Positions 26,114 through 34,929 of a DNA stretch of 64,000 nt are shown in pieces (the first letter of the stretch is position 1; each line of letters starts with the position of its first letter). Origin of the DNA: Nonomuraea pusilla (GTDB lineage Bacteria > Actinomycetota > Actinomycetes > Streptosporangiales > Streptosporangiaceae); NCBI RefSeq assembly GCF_900109355.1, contig NZ_FOBF01000032.1:1-64000 (forward strand). Reading direction: 5' to 3'. The notes under the pieces were generated by a model. The model had not been told where the DNA came from. It made no database searches and saw only the letters and a list, made by a program, of their open reading frames with translations. Both the position numbers and the translations under genes were made by a program.

Positions 26114-26590
26114 TCACCCCAGCCGGTCCGCGATCAGGGACGTCACTGCCGAGGGGTTGTCCAGGTGGAACAGGTGGCCGCCGTCCACGACGTGCGGCCG
26201 CGACGCCTCGGACGACAGGCGAGCCCAGCGCCGCACGACCTCCGGGCCCGCCAGCGGGTCGCGGCTGCCCGCGAGCGCCACCACCGGCAGCGGCTCGGGA
26301 CGTGGCAGCCGGTACCGGGCCGGCCACTCCAGGCCGGCGCGCGGCACCCTGGTGACCCGCGCGCGCAGCGCCTCGTGATCGGCCACCGCCGCGGGCACGC
26401 CGCCCAGCTCGACGGCCGTCCCGAACAACCGGGCGTCCGGCATCGCGCTCCACCGCGCGGTCGCCGGTGGTCAGCGCGGCGGCGAGCGGCGCCGGATCGA
26501 AGGCGGGCGGCTCGGCGATCCTGTTCTCCCTGCCGGGAAGCTGGATCGGCTGCACCCGCGACCCGTCCGGCAGATGCCGGCGCCAGCGCA
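26114..26590 (-). pseudogene. Type II thioesterase remnant with internal deletion
   Basis: The 3' part (26114-26443) reads as the C-terminal third of a type II thioesterase: ELGGVPAAVADHEALRARV, then LPVVALAGSRDPLAG and the catalytic His in VVDGGHLFHL. In a different frame, about 26450-26590 encodes an early segment (RHLPDGSRVQPIQLPGREN, then RIAEPPAFD). The roughly 100 residues between, including the GHSMG nucleophile motif, are deleted, and the frames do not match. Such enzymes edit polyketide and nonribosomal peptide synthases. Confidence 0.7.
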
Positions 26591-27030
26591 GGTAGCCGAG
26601 TCGTCGTACGGCGGGATGTCGGTGCCCGCCGAGCAGTGCGAGTCCACCCGAACCCCGGGCCCGCCGGGCAGGTCGCACACGGTCAGCCTGCCGGGCGTCG
26701 GCGCGAAGTCCGCCGGTGACCGTCTCGGTGACCGGGTGCTCGACCTGGATGCGCGCGTGCACCTCCATGAACCAGAAGCGTCCCGCCGTCGTCCAGCAGG
26801 AACTCCATCGTGCCCGCCCCGACGTGCCCCATGGCCTTGGCGCCGCGCAGCGCCGTTTCGCCCATCTGGTCCCGCAGCGTCGCGTCGAGCGCGGGAGAGG
26901 ACGCTTCCTCGATGAGCTTCTGGTGCCTGCGCCGCACCGAGGCCGTGCCGTGGTGGTCGGCGAGGATCTGGAACTCGACGTGTACGCCGCGATGGTGGTC
27001 CCGGTCAGTACGGCCGCCGTCACCGCGAAC
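26590..27030 (-). pseudogene. Biotin carboxylase (acyl-CoA carboxylase alpha) remnant
   Basis: Pieces in three frames match a biotin carboxylase in order. RRHQKLIEEASSPALDATLR and HVGAGTMEFLLDDGG lie in one frame (about 26800-26937). FWFMEVHARIQVEHPVTETV, with the metal and biotin-site residues, lies in a second frame. LPGGPGVRVDSHCSAGTDIP, from the C-terminal domain, lies in a third. Frameshifts and deletions break it throughout, and it runs directly into the thioesterase remnant. It is not functional. Confidence 0.7.
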
Positions 27031-27180
27031 GCCGGAGGGCCACGAAGGGCAGCAGGGGGAGGCAGGTCAGCGACCTGGTGATCCCGATGACGCCGAAGGC
27101 GGCGTGCCGGTCGGGCACCGCCTCGGCGAGCGCGTCCACACGGCGTGGAGCGCGCCCGCGAGCAGCACCACGCGCGGCGG
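27031..27180 (-). pseudogene. EamA/DMT-family transporter N-terminal remnant
   Basis: Two overlapping frames together resemble the first helices of an EamA (drug/metabolite) transporter. VVLLAGALHAVWT is followed, after a frame change near 27140, by LAEAVPDRHAAFGVIGITRS. No continuation is present. It is the third decayed gene in this 1-kb stretch. Confidence 0.5.
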
Positions 27181-27209
27181 AGAACTTGATGAACCCCGGA
27201 ACGAGGACG

Positions 27210-29225
27210 TCAGCCGGAGACGCCGGCACGGCCGTTCTCGAGGTGGCCCATCACGCGCCGGTGGAAGGACGGGTCCTCGGCGACGGTCAGCCGCAGGTCG
27301 TACCAGCCGGACGCGGTGTCCCAGTCGAGGACCGTCCGCTCCCCGGCCGCGACGAGCACCTCGCGCCGGCCGGAGCCGTAGGCGAGCGCTTCGAGTGCGA
27401 ACGTCAACGGCGCCGGTCCGGGGTTGGCGATCGTCACCGAGAGCCGGTGGCCCGCACCGCTGGAGGAGACCGCCACCCGGGCGGCGGAGCCGGTGCGGGA
27501 GCCGGCGAATTCGCGCCGGAACCCGTTCGGGCCGGTGAGGGTCAGCCGGTATCCGTCCGCCCCGGCGGGCACGGTGACGGATTCCGTGCCGAGCACGTCG
27601 AAATGGCGGGGGGACGCGAATTCCCCGGCGTACGGGTAGAGCGCGAGATGGCTGCCTCGATCCCCGACGTCGCTCATGGTGACGATGATGGCGTCGTCCG
27701 CCAGGACGGCGGACGCCTCCGGCCGGTAGGGCAGCGGCCGGGCGGGCCGCGTTCCGTGTTCTTGCGCGGCGAGCCGTCCTCGCGCGGGGGGAGTCGCCGG
27801 CCAGCGCACCCGGAACGGGGGGACAGCCGGGGCTGTGCCGCTGTCCGGCCCCGGCACGGCCGTCGGCACGGAGGGAGCGGTGGGGCGGAAGTCGAACGCC
27901 GAGGTGAGGTCGCCGGCCACGCGCCGTCGCCACGAGCTGATGTTGGGTTCGGCGACCCCCAGCCAGCGTTCCACGAACCGGATCGTGGACGTGTGGTCGA
28001 ACACCTCGGAGCAGACGTGTCCTCCGGCGGTCCACGGCGACACGACCGTCATCGGCACCCGGTAGCCGAGCCCGATGGGGAGCCCGTCGATGAACTCGTG
28101 CTCGGTGCCTTCCGGCGGCAGCGGCGGCGGAACGTGGTCGTAGAACCCGTCGTTCTCGTCGAAGGTGAGGAACAGCGCCGTCCGTTCCCAGACCGCCGGG
28201 TGGGAGGCGAGGGCGTCCAGGATCTCGCGGACGAGCCCGGCGCCGTGCGCGGGGCTGGACGGGTCGGGGTGCTCGGAGTACGCCTCCGGCGCGACGATGT
28301 AGGAGACCTGCGGAAGCCTTCCCCGCGCCACGTCGGCGCGGAAGGACGCGGCGAGCCGTCCGGGCGCGACCCTGGACAGTCCGCGCCGGTAGGCGTCCAG
28401 GTCCGCCGGGGCGAGTCGCGCGACTCCCTTCTCCAGCGCCGCGAGCATCTCCTCACGCTCCGGTTCGGGCAGCGTGGCGATCGATGCGTAGAAGGAGTGC
28501 AGGCTGCGGAAGGGCGTGTGGGCCAGGGCCTGACGCGCGACCCTCTTGAAGGACGCGAAGAAGTCCAGCGCGTTGCACTGGTAGTTGTCCCACTCCTGGT
28601 AGACCCGCCAGGTCTTGCCCGCCGCCGTCAGCCGCTCGGGGTAGGAGGTGTGGGTGTAGCCGGGGTGGGTGTCCTCCGCGCAGGCGTCGTTCGCCGTGGT
28701 GCGCCGCCCGGACGGCTCGTGCCCGGCGGTTCCTGACCAGTGGTAGAGGCGGTTGGGGGTCGTCGGCCCGAACATCGAGCAGTGATAGGCGTCGCACAGG
28801 GTGAAGGCGTCGGCCAGCTCGAACTGGAACGGCAGGTCACGACGGTCGAAGTGGACCATCGCGCCCGCTCCCTTGCCCGCGATCCAGCCGTCGTGCCAGC
28901 CGTCGCCCCGGGTCCGCTGCCCCGTGTCCCACTCGTGGTCGACGCCCTCGACGTATTGGAGGTCGCCTTCGGTCAGGTCCCGGTCACCCGTGCCCGCGCG
29001 TACGGGGTAGGGGAGGACGCCGGACTGCTCGAACACCGGCCGGCCGTTTCGCAGCGTGACGGCGTTGCGGTCGCCGAATCCGCGTACTCCGCGCAGCGTC
29101 CCGAAGTAGTGGTCGAAGGAGCGGTTCTCCTGCATGAAGAACACGACGTGCCGGATCGAGTCGAGCCCCCCGGGCGGCGCCGGCCGGGCCAGCGCCGCCC
29201 GCAGGGACGGGGGAAGAACGGACAA
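27210..29225 (-). CDS. Phospholipase C-type phosphoesterase lacking an export signal
   Basis: A 671-aa member of the phosphocholine-specific phospholipase C/acid phosphatase family. The hallmark VVFFMQENRSFDHYFGTLRG lies at residues 27-46, and LFLTFDENDGFYDHVPPP is a further active-site block. Two C-terminal DUF756-like beta domains follow (about 475-570 and 580-665). Family members normally begin with a Tat signal (RRRFL); here the protein starts at a TTG with MSVLPPSLRAAL, which looks like the end of such a signal. The gene follows GH5 by only 15 bp. Either export was lost or the 5' end was trimmed when the gene joined the operon. Confidence 0.85.
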   Translation of the reverse strand: MSVLPPSLRAALARPAPPGGLDSIRHVVFFMQENRSFDHYFGTLRGVRGFGDRNAVTLRNGRPVFEQSGVLPYPVRAGTGDRDLTEGDLQYVEGVDHEWDTGQRTRGDGWHDGWIAGKGAGAMVHFDRRDLPFQFELADAFTLCDAYHCSMFGPTTPNRLYHWSGTAGHEPSGRRTTANDACAEDTHPGYTHTSYPERLTAAGKTWRVYQEWDNYQCNALDFFASFKRVARQALAHTPFRSLHSFYASIATLPEPEREEMLAALEKGVARLAPADLDAYRRGLSRVAPGRLAASFRADVARGRLPQVSYIVAPEAYSEHPDPSSPAHGAGLVREILDALASHPAVWERTALFLTFDENDGFYDHVPPPLPPEGTEHEFIDGLPIGLGYRVPMTVVSPWTAGGHVCSEVFDHTSTIRFVERWLGVAEPNISSWRRRVAGDLTSAFDFRPTAPSVPTAVPGPDSGTAPAVPPFRVRWPATPPARGRLAAQEHGTRPARPLPYRPEASAVLADDAIIVTMSDVGDRGSHLALYPYAGEFASPRHFDVLGTESVTVPAGADGYRLTLTGPNGFRREFAGSRTGSAARVAVSSSGAGHRLSVTIANPGPAPLTFALEALAYGSGRREVLVAAGERTVLDWDTASGWYDLRLTVAEDPSFHRRVMGHLENGRAGVSG

Positions 29226-29240
29226 GGAGGTGGAGGCCTT

Positions 29241-31112
29241 TCAGAGCGTGCGGCAGTACAGGGCGTCGGGGGTGCCGTAGCGGCCGATCGCGTTGGAGAA
29301 GGCGATTCCGGCGGCGTACTCGTCGGAGGCGCACTGCGCCTTGTAGTAGCCGGAGGCGTAGTCGCCGCCCTCGCCGGACGCGGGGCGGCTGTCGCCTCTG
29401 TCGTCCCACAGGGTCCGGCCGGCGCCGGCCAGCGGGCTCCTGCCGGGCGCGCAGAGGATCGCCGACACCTTGTCCCCGCGCAGGCTGTAGCCGATCATGA
29501 ACTGGCCGGTGGGGCACTGGTACTTGGTGAAGCCGGTCGCCCAGTCGGTCGTGACGTTCTCACTCTTCACCACCTTGGGGTCGCCTGACTGCCACAGGCT
29601 CGCCGCTCCGGCGTCCGTGCACAGGCCGCCCCGGCCCTTCTGACTGATGCCGATCAGGCGCTGGTCGTCCGGGCAGGACAGCTTGCGGGCGCCGGAGTCC
29701 CAGTCGCCACGGGCGCGCATCCGCGCGGACTGGTTCGCGTCGGTGTGGACGGCCTGCAGCATGGACCAGGTACGGACGGGCGCCACCTGCCCGGTGTGCC
29801 CGGTGGCGGCGATCAGGCGGCGCCAGTGCGCCCCCCGCCAGTCGTCGGCGTCGGACACGGCGCGCAGGCCGCCGTCGGCGGCGTAGCGGACGAGGCCCCA
29901 GGTGTTGCCCTGGTCGTTCTCCTGGAAGCCGACCACCGGCCAGTACGCGAAGTCGACGTCGTCCTCGATGAGGAAGTCGACCATGTTGGCGAACCAGGCC
30001 TTGTCCTTGTCGGTGGCGACCTTGCCGACGCCGAACTCGCTGATCCAGACGGGGGCGGTGAAGTGCCGGTCCGGGGTGGTCGCCACGTAGGTGGCGGTGT
30101 CGCGCATGGCGGTGAAGAGGTCGGCGCGGCTCAGGTCCCGGTATCTGGCGTCGTGGGTCTCGCCCGGTCCGTCCGCGCCGGTGTGCCGGGGGCCGGTGTA
30201 GCCGTAGAAGTGCGCGGCGTAGACGAGCTTGTGCGAGCGGACGAGCGTCTGCGAGAGCGTCGCGACCGGTTTGAGCAGCGGCCTGTCATGCCAGATGCCG
30301 TCGGCCGGGATGCCTGACCAGTTGATGCCCTCGATCATGACGAGCATGTCGGGGTTGGCCTCGGTGAGGATGCGGTCACCGGCCCGCTGCGCGGCGGCGG
30401 CCCAGTCGTGGTCGTCGCCCCAGCCCCAGTTGGGGTTGTCCCAGGTGTCGCGGCGTACCTCGTTGCGCAGGTCGGCGCCGACGACCCGCTTGTTGGCCCG
30501 GTACCGCCGCGCCATGAAGACCCAGTCGTCGAGCCATTTCTGGGTGGTCTGGCTGCTGTTCCACCGTTCGTTGCCGTCGAGGCCGCAGCACCAGCGGGTG
30601 GTGGTCGTGTGGTTGTTGAGTATGACGGCGAACCCGTCGGCGGTGAGCGCCTCGACGACCTTGTCGTAGACCTGAAGAGGAGTGAGGCCGCGCAGCTGCG
30701 GGTTGGCGGCCACGCCCGCGTCGGTGACGGGCCGCGCGTCGGTGAGCATCTCGTTGGAGAACGGCAGGCGGATGCTGTTGACGCCGAGCGTGTGGAAGTC
30801 CGCGATCAGCTTGCTCATCGGCGCCCGGTCCAGGCCGAGCGGGACGCGGTGAGAGGTCTCCGAGGCGTAGTTGTTCGCCGGGTCCTCGTCGTCGCCGCTG
30901 CCGGTCCAGGTGCCGCTGGCGCCGTGCCAGTTGCCCGACTGCAGTTTGAACCGCTTGCCGGTGGAGTCCACGATGTAGCGGCCGCGGGTGCTGAGCGGTC
31001 CTTCCCAGGACGCCGCCAAGGGGGTCGGCTCGCCGGCGGCCGCGGGAGGGGAGACCACGGCCAGGCCGCCCAGGGCGGTGGCGAGAACCGTCAGGAGCGC
31101 TCCTGATCGCAT
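29241..31112 (-). CDS. Secreted glycoside hydrolase family 5 enzyme
   Basis: A 623-aa exported GH5-type (beta/alpha)8 hydrolase. The signal peptide ends near residue 26. The acid/base Glu218 lies in ADLRNEVRR and the nucleophile Glu359 in VWISEFGVG. Several catalytic-domain features, such as NWHGASGTW and SIRLPFSNEML, fit bacterial cellulase- or mannanase-like members. A Cys-containing C-terminal domain (about 430-623) has two similar units and may bind sugar. I chose the ATG at 31112, with GAGGTG 5 nt upstream; it overlaps the GH42 stop by one base. It probably supplies oligosaccharides to the locus B transporter. Confidence 0.88.
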   Translation of the reverse strand: MRSGALLTVLATALGGLAVVSPPAAAGEPTPLAASWEGPLSTRGRYIVDSTGKRFKLQSGNWHGASGTWTGSGDDEDPANNYASETSHRVPLGLDRAPMSKLIADFHTLGVNSIRLPFSNEMLTDARPVTDAGVAANPQLRGLTPLQVYDKVVEALTADGFAVILNNHTTTTRWCCGLDGNERWNSSQTTQKWLDDWVFMARRYRANKRVVGADLRNEVRRDTWDNPNWGWGDDHDWAAAAQRAGDRILTEANPDMLVMIEGINWSGIPADGIWHDRPLLKPVATLSQTLVRSHKLVYAAHFYGYTGPRHTGADGPGETHDARYRDLSRADLFTAMRDTATYVATTPDRHFTAPVWISEFGVGKVATDKDKAWFANMVDFLIEDDVDFAYWPVVGFQENDQGNTWGLVRYAADGGLRAVSDADDWRGAHWRRLIAATGHTGQVAPVRTWSMLQAVHTDANQSARMRARGDWDSGARKLSCPDDQRLIGISQKGRGGLCTDAGAASLWQSGDPKVVKSENVTTDWATGFTKYQCPTGQFMIGYSLRGDKVSAILCAPGRSPLAGAGRTLWDDRGDSRPASGEGGDYASGYYKAQCASDEYAAGIAFSNAIGRYGTPDALYCRTL

Positions 31113-33112
31113 CAAGACACCTCAGATCGGGAGTGACGCGCGAGAACCGCGACGTCGCGGGGGTGGAGGGTGACCTGCTCGACCTCGGGACGCCCGGGGG
31201 CGAGCAGGTGGTGGAGCGGGTGGGGCAGATCGACCGTGCGGGCCTCGTCGGTGTGGTTGAGCAGCAGCAGGAACTCCGCGCCCCCTCCGGTGCGCGCCGC
31301 GGCCTGCACGCCGTCGGGCAGCCCGCGGAGCACCGGCTCGGCGCCGGCCTCGGCGAGCGCCTCGGCGAGGACCGCGCGCATGATCTTCTCGTCGGGGCGG
31401 GTGGTGACGTAACGGGCCGTGCCCGTGCCGAACCTGTTCCTGGTCACCGCGGGCGTGCCGTCGGGGAAGGCCAGCAGGACGTCCGCGCCCTCGACGCGTA
31501 CGTCCTCTCGCCACAGGTCGGCGGTGCCGTCCCCGAGGAGGAACACCTCGCCCTCGGCGGCGGGCCGGAACTCCTCGACGCGCAGGCCGAGCGCCTCGCG
31601 GAGCGGCCCCGGGCAGCCGCCGGGGTGGACCCGGTCGTTGCCGTCCACCACGGAGGTGAAGAACGACACCAGCAGGTGGCCTCCGGCCGAGACGTAACCG
31701 GCCAGTCCGTGCGCGTGCTCGTCGGTGAGGAGGTAGAGGTTGGGGACCACGACCAGTCTGTACGGGGTGAGGTCGGCGCCGGGCGGCAGCACGTCCACGC
31801 CCACGCCGAGGTCGAACAGCGGGCCGTAGTGGTCCAGCGCCCGGTCGACGGCCTTCAGCCCGTCGGACGGCCGGGAGTCCAGTTCGAGCGCCCACCAGCT
31901 GTTCCAGTCGAACAGCACGGCCACGTCGTTGGCGACGCGCGTCCCGGCCAGTTCCGGCACGGCGGCCAGTTCGGCGCCCAGGGCGGCGACCTCCCGGTGC
32001 ACCCGGGTGTCCGGACCCGCGTGCGGCACCATCGCGGAGTGGAACTTCTCCGCGCCGCCGCGTGACTGCCGCCACTGGAAGAAGAGGACGGCGTCGGCGC
32101 CGTGCGCGATGGCCTGCCAGCTCCACAGGCGCATCAGGCCGGGCTCCTTGACGCCGTTGCGCCGCCGCCAGTTGACCGCCGACGGCGCCTGTTCGACCAG
32201 GTACCAGGGGTCGCCGCCGTGCGCGCCGCGCGCGAGATCGTAGGCGAGGCCCGCCGCCACGTGCGAGCGCGGACAGAACGGGTCGGGGTAGCTGTCGAGC
32301 CCCACGATGTCCATCCGGTCGGCCCAGGAGTGCAGGTCCACCGGTTTGTGGTGGGCGAGGAAGTTGGTCAAAACGGGCACATCCGGGGTGACCCGTCGCA
32401 GGATCGCCGCTTCGATCTCGAAGCAGGCGCGCAGCGCCTCGTTGCTGAAGCTCTTGAAGTCGAGTTGCTGGGCCGGGTTGGCGTACGTGGGCGCGAGCCT
32501 GGGGGGCAGGATCTGGTCGAACGAGGTGTAGCGCTGGGACCAGAAGTCGGTGCACCAGGCCGCGTTCAGCGCTTCGACGTCGCCGTATCGCCGGCGCAGC
32601 CAGCGGCGGAAGTCGCGGGCGGACTCCTCGCAGAAGCACTCGGCGACGTGGCAGCCGTACTCGTTGCCGACGTGCCAGAAGCCGAGGGCGGGGTGGCCCT
32701 GGTAGTGCGTCGCGAGCGCCTCGACCAGCTTGGCGGCCCGGTCGCGGTAGACGGGGCTGGACGGGCAGTAGTGCTGGCGGCCGCCGGGCGCGAGGACGGT
32801 GCCCGACTGGGTGACCGGCAGGATCTCCGGGTGTTCCGTGGCCAGCCAGGGTGGCGGGGAGGCGGTCATGGTGGCGAGGTCCACGGTCACCCCGGCAGCC
32901 GCCAGTTCATCCATCACCGCGTCGAAGTACGAGAAGTCGTATTTGTCGGGCGCGGGCTCGACCCGCGCCCATCCGAAGACGCCGACGGTGACCAGGTTGA
33001 CGCCGGCCTCGGTCATGAGGCGCACGTCCTCGGCCCGGACCTCGTCCGGCCACTGCTCGGGGTTGTAGTCGCCGCCGAAGCCGAGGCCGCCCAGGCGGTC
33101 GGTGAAACTCAT
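31112..33112 (-). CDS. Glycoside hydrolase family 42 beta-galactosidase
   Basis: A 666-aa cytoplasmic retaining beta-galactosidase of normal GH42 length. It starts with the GGDYNPEQWP signature (residues 13-22). The acid/base Glu151 is in WHVGNEYGCH and the nucleophile Glu307 is in WYLVEQAPSA. The trimerisation domain and C-terminal beta domain follow. A cluster of Cys near residues 106-160 (HYCPSS, CHVAECFCEES) may bind zinc, as known for some GH42 enzymes. It lies 4 nt after the permease gene and before GH5, so imported galactosides are cleaved here. Confidence 0.93.
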   Translation of the reverse strand: MSFTDRLGGLGFGGDYNPEQWPDEVRAEDVRLMTEAGVNLVTVGVFGWARVEPAPDKYDFSYFDAVMDELAAAGVTVDLATMTASPPPWLATEHPEILPVTQSGTVLAPGGRQHYCPSSPVYRDRAAKLVEALATHYQGHPALGFWHVGNEYGCHVAECFCEESARDFRRWLRRRYGDVEALNAAWCTDFWSQRYTSFDQILPPRLAPTYANPAQQLDFKSFSNEALRACFEIEAAILRRVTPDVPVLTNFLAHHKPVDLHSWADRMDIVGLDSYPDPFCPRSHVAAGLAYDLARGAHGGDPWYLVEQAPSAVNWRRRNGVKEPGLMRLWSWQAIAHGADAVLFFQWRQSRGGAEKFHSAMVPHAGPDTRVHREVAALGAELAAVPELAGTRVANDVAVLFDWNSWWALELDSRPSDGLKAVDRALDHYGPLFDLGVGVDVLPPGADLTPYRLVVVPNLYLLTDEHAHGLAGYVSAGGHLLVSFFTSVVDGNDRVHPGGCPGPLREALGLRVEEFRPAAEGEVFLLGDGTADLWREDVRVEGADVLLAFPDGTPAVTRNRFGTGTARYVTTRPDEKIMRAVLAEALAEAGAEPVLRGLPDGVQAAARTGGGAEFLLLLNHTDEARTVDLPHPLHHLLAPGRPEVEQVTLHPRDVAVLARHSRSEVS

Positions 33113-33116
33113 GTGC

Positions 33117-33956
33117 TCAGTCCTTCATTCCGGTGGCGGCGATGCCCTGGACGATGTAGCGCTGCGCGAACAGGAAGACCGCGACCAGCGGGAGTACCGT
33201 GACGACGGCGCCGGCGAAGAGCGCGGGGAGGTTGATCGACTGCGAGGTCAGGAACGTGGACAGCGCGATCTGGGCGGTCCACGACTCCGGGTCCTGGCCG
33301 ATGACGAGGGGCCAGAGGAAGGCGTTCCAGCTCTCGATGAACGCGAGTGCGCCCAGCGAGGCGAGCAGGGCCCCCGAGTTGGGCAGCGCGAGCCGCCAGT
33401 ACACGCCCAGGTGGCCGAGGCCGTCCAGGCGGCCCGCCTCCTCGATCTCCTGCGGGAACTTCAGGTAGAAGTTGCGGAACAGCAGCACCGAGAACGCGTT
33501 GAACAGGCCGGGGACGATGACGCCCCAGAGGGTGTCGACCCCGCCCATCGCGCTGACCAGCACGAACGTGGGCACGAACGTGGCCGAGGCGGGGATCATC
33601 AGCGTGACGACGATGAAGGACATGACCACGCCGCGGCCGGGCACCGAGATGCGGGCCAGGGCGTAGCCGGCCATCGAGCCGAGCAGGGTGGAGACGGGCG
33701 CGGTGACGATCGCGATGACGAAGGAGTTCCCGAGCGCGCCCGCCATCGGCACCGACGGGTCGTCGAACAGGTCCGTGAAGCCCTGCAGGGTGAACGGGTC
33801 GGGCAGCCAGCGCCAGTCCGGGTCGGTGACCTGCGTCCCGGTCATCAGCGCGGCGCGCAGCATGACGTAGAAGGGCGCGAGGAACAGCAGGGCGGCGACG
33901 CCGACGACCAGGTAGGTCAGGATCGTCGCGGGAGTCCCGCGCGTGGTCTCGCGCAT
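33117..33956 (-). CDS. Carbohydrate ABC transporter permease, MalG-type
   Basis: A 279-aa permease with six helices. The EAA loop reads EIEEAGRLDGLGHLGVYWRL. I chose the ATG at 33956, 2 nt after the stop of the partner permease. Part of the locus B importer. The ATPase is not encoded nearby. Confidence 0.92.
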   Translation of the reverse strand: MRETTRGTPATILTYLVVGVAALLFLAPFYVMLRAALMTGTQVTDPDWRWLPDPFTLQGFTDLFDDPSVPMAGALGNSFVIAIVTAPVSTLLGSMAGYALARISVPGRGVVMSFIVVTLMIPASATFVPTFVLVSAMGGVDTLWGVIVPGLFNAFSVLLFRNFYLKFPQEIEEAGRLDGLGHLGVYWRLALPNSGALLASLGALAFIESWNAFLWPLVIGQDPESWTAQIALSTFLTSQSINLPALFAGAVVTVLPLVAVFLFAQRYIVQGIAATGMKD

Positions 33957-33958
33957 GG

Positions 33959-34927
33959 TCAGTCCTTCCGCCCGAATCCGACGAGGCGTCCCTGCAGGAG
34001 GGTCACCAGGACGATGAGCAGCGTCAGCATGAACGCGCCCGCCGAGCCCACGCCGTAGTCCTGGCCCTTGAGCGCGGTGTCGTACAGGAACACCAGCGGC
34101 GGCCGTACGGGTGCGGTGGCGTTGCCGGTGGTGGTCATGAACACGTTGTAGAACTCGTCGAAGGCCTGGAACGCGGCGATGAGGATCAGCATCAGGATCG
34201 CCACCGACGTGTTGCGGAGCATCGGCAGGGTGATGTGCCGGAACTGTGCCCGTCGGGACGCACCGTCCAGGGAGGCCGCCTCGTACAAGTGGACCGGGAT
34301 GGCCTGGAGGCCCGCCAGGAACAGGATCATGTAGAGGCCGACCTGAAGCCACAGGCGCAAGGTGATGATCACGATCCAGTACAGGGGCGGGTCGGTGCCG
34401 GCGATCCAGGACTGGACGTCCCAGCCGAACAGCCCGCCGATGGTGTTGGCGACGCCGGACGGCAGGCCGTTGAACAGGCTCATCTTCCAGACCAGCGCGG
34501 CGACGACGTAGGAGACGGCGGCCGGGAGGAGGAAGCCGGTGCGGAAGAAGGCCCGGCCCCGGCGTACGCCGTGCAGCAGCACCGCGAGCCCGAGCGACAT
34601 GCCGAACGTCACCGGCACGATGAAGATCGTGAACAGGACGATCCCGGTCATCGAGGACCGGAACGCCTCGTCCTCCAGCAGGAACGCGTAGTTGTCGAAG
34701 CCGACCCAGGATCCGAGGTCGACGGTGCCGCGCGCCTCGCTGAAACTGAGCAGGAAGCTCCAGCCGATGGCGGTGTACTTGAACAGGCCGAGGCCGACGA
34801 CCATGGGCGCGGTCAGCAGGGTGAACGCGCCCACGGCCTTCCAGTCGGTCCGTCGTCCGCGCCGGCCGGGCCGCACCCCGGCCGGGCGGGTGGCCGTCGC
34901 CTGCCTGGCCGTGACGGTGTCCGCCAT
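33959..34927 (-). CDS. Carbohydrate ABC transporter permease, MalF-type
   Basis: A 322-aa permease with a basic N-terminal tail (residues 1-30) and six helices. The EAA loop is HLYEAASLDGASRRAQFRHI. I chose the ATG at 34927, just after the binding-protein stop. Partner of the MalG-type permease of locus B. Confidence 0.92.
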   Translation of the reverse strand: MADTVTARQATATRPAGVRPGRRGRRTDWKAVGAFTLLTAPMVVGLGLFKYTAIGWSFLLSFSEARGTVDLGSWVGFDNYAFLLEDEAFRSSMTGIVLFTIFIVPVTFGMSLGLAVLLHGVRRGRAFFRTGFLLPAAVSYVVAALVWKMSLFNGLPSGVANTIGGLFGWDVQSWIAGTDPPLYWIVIITLRLWLQVGLYMILFLAGLQAIPVHLYEAASLDGASRRAQFRHITLPMLRNTSVAILMLILIAAFQAFDEFYNVFMTTTGNATAPVRPPLVFLYDTALKGQDYGVGSAGAFMLTLLIVLVTLLQGRLVGFGRKD

Positions 34928-34929
34928 GC

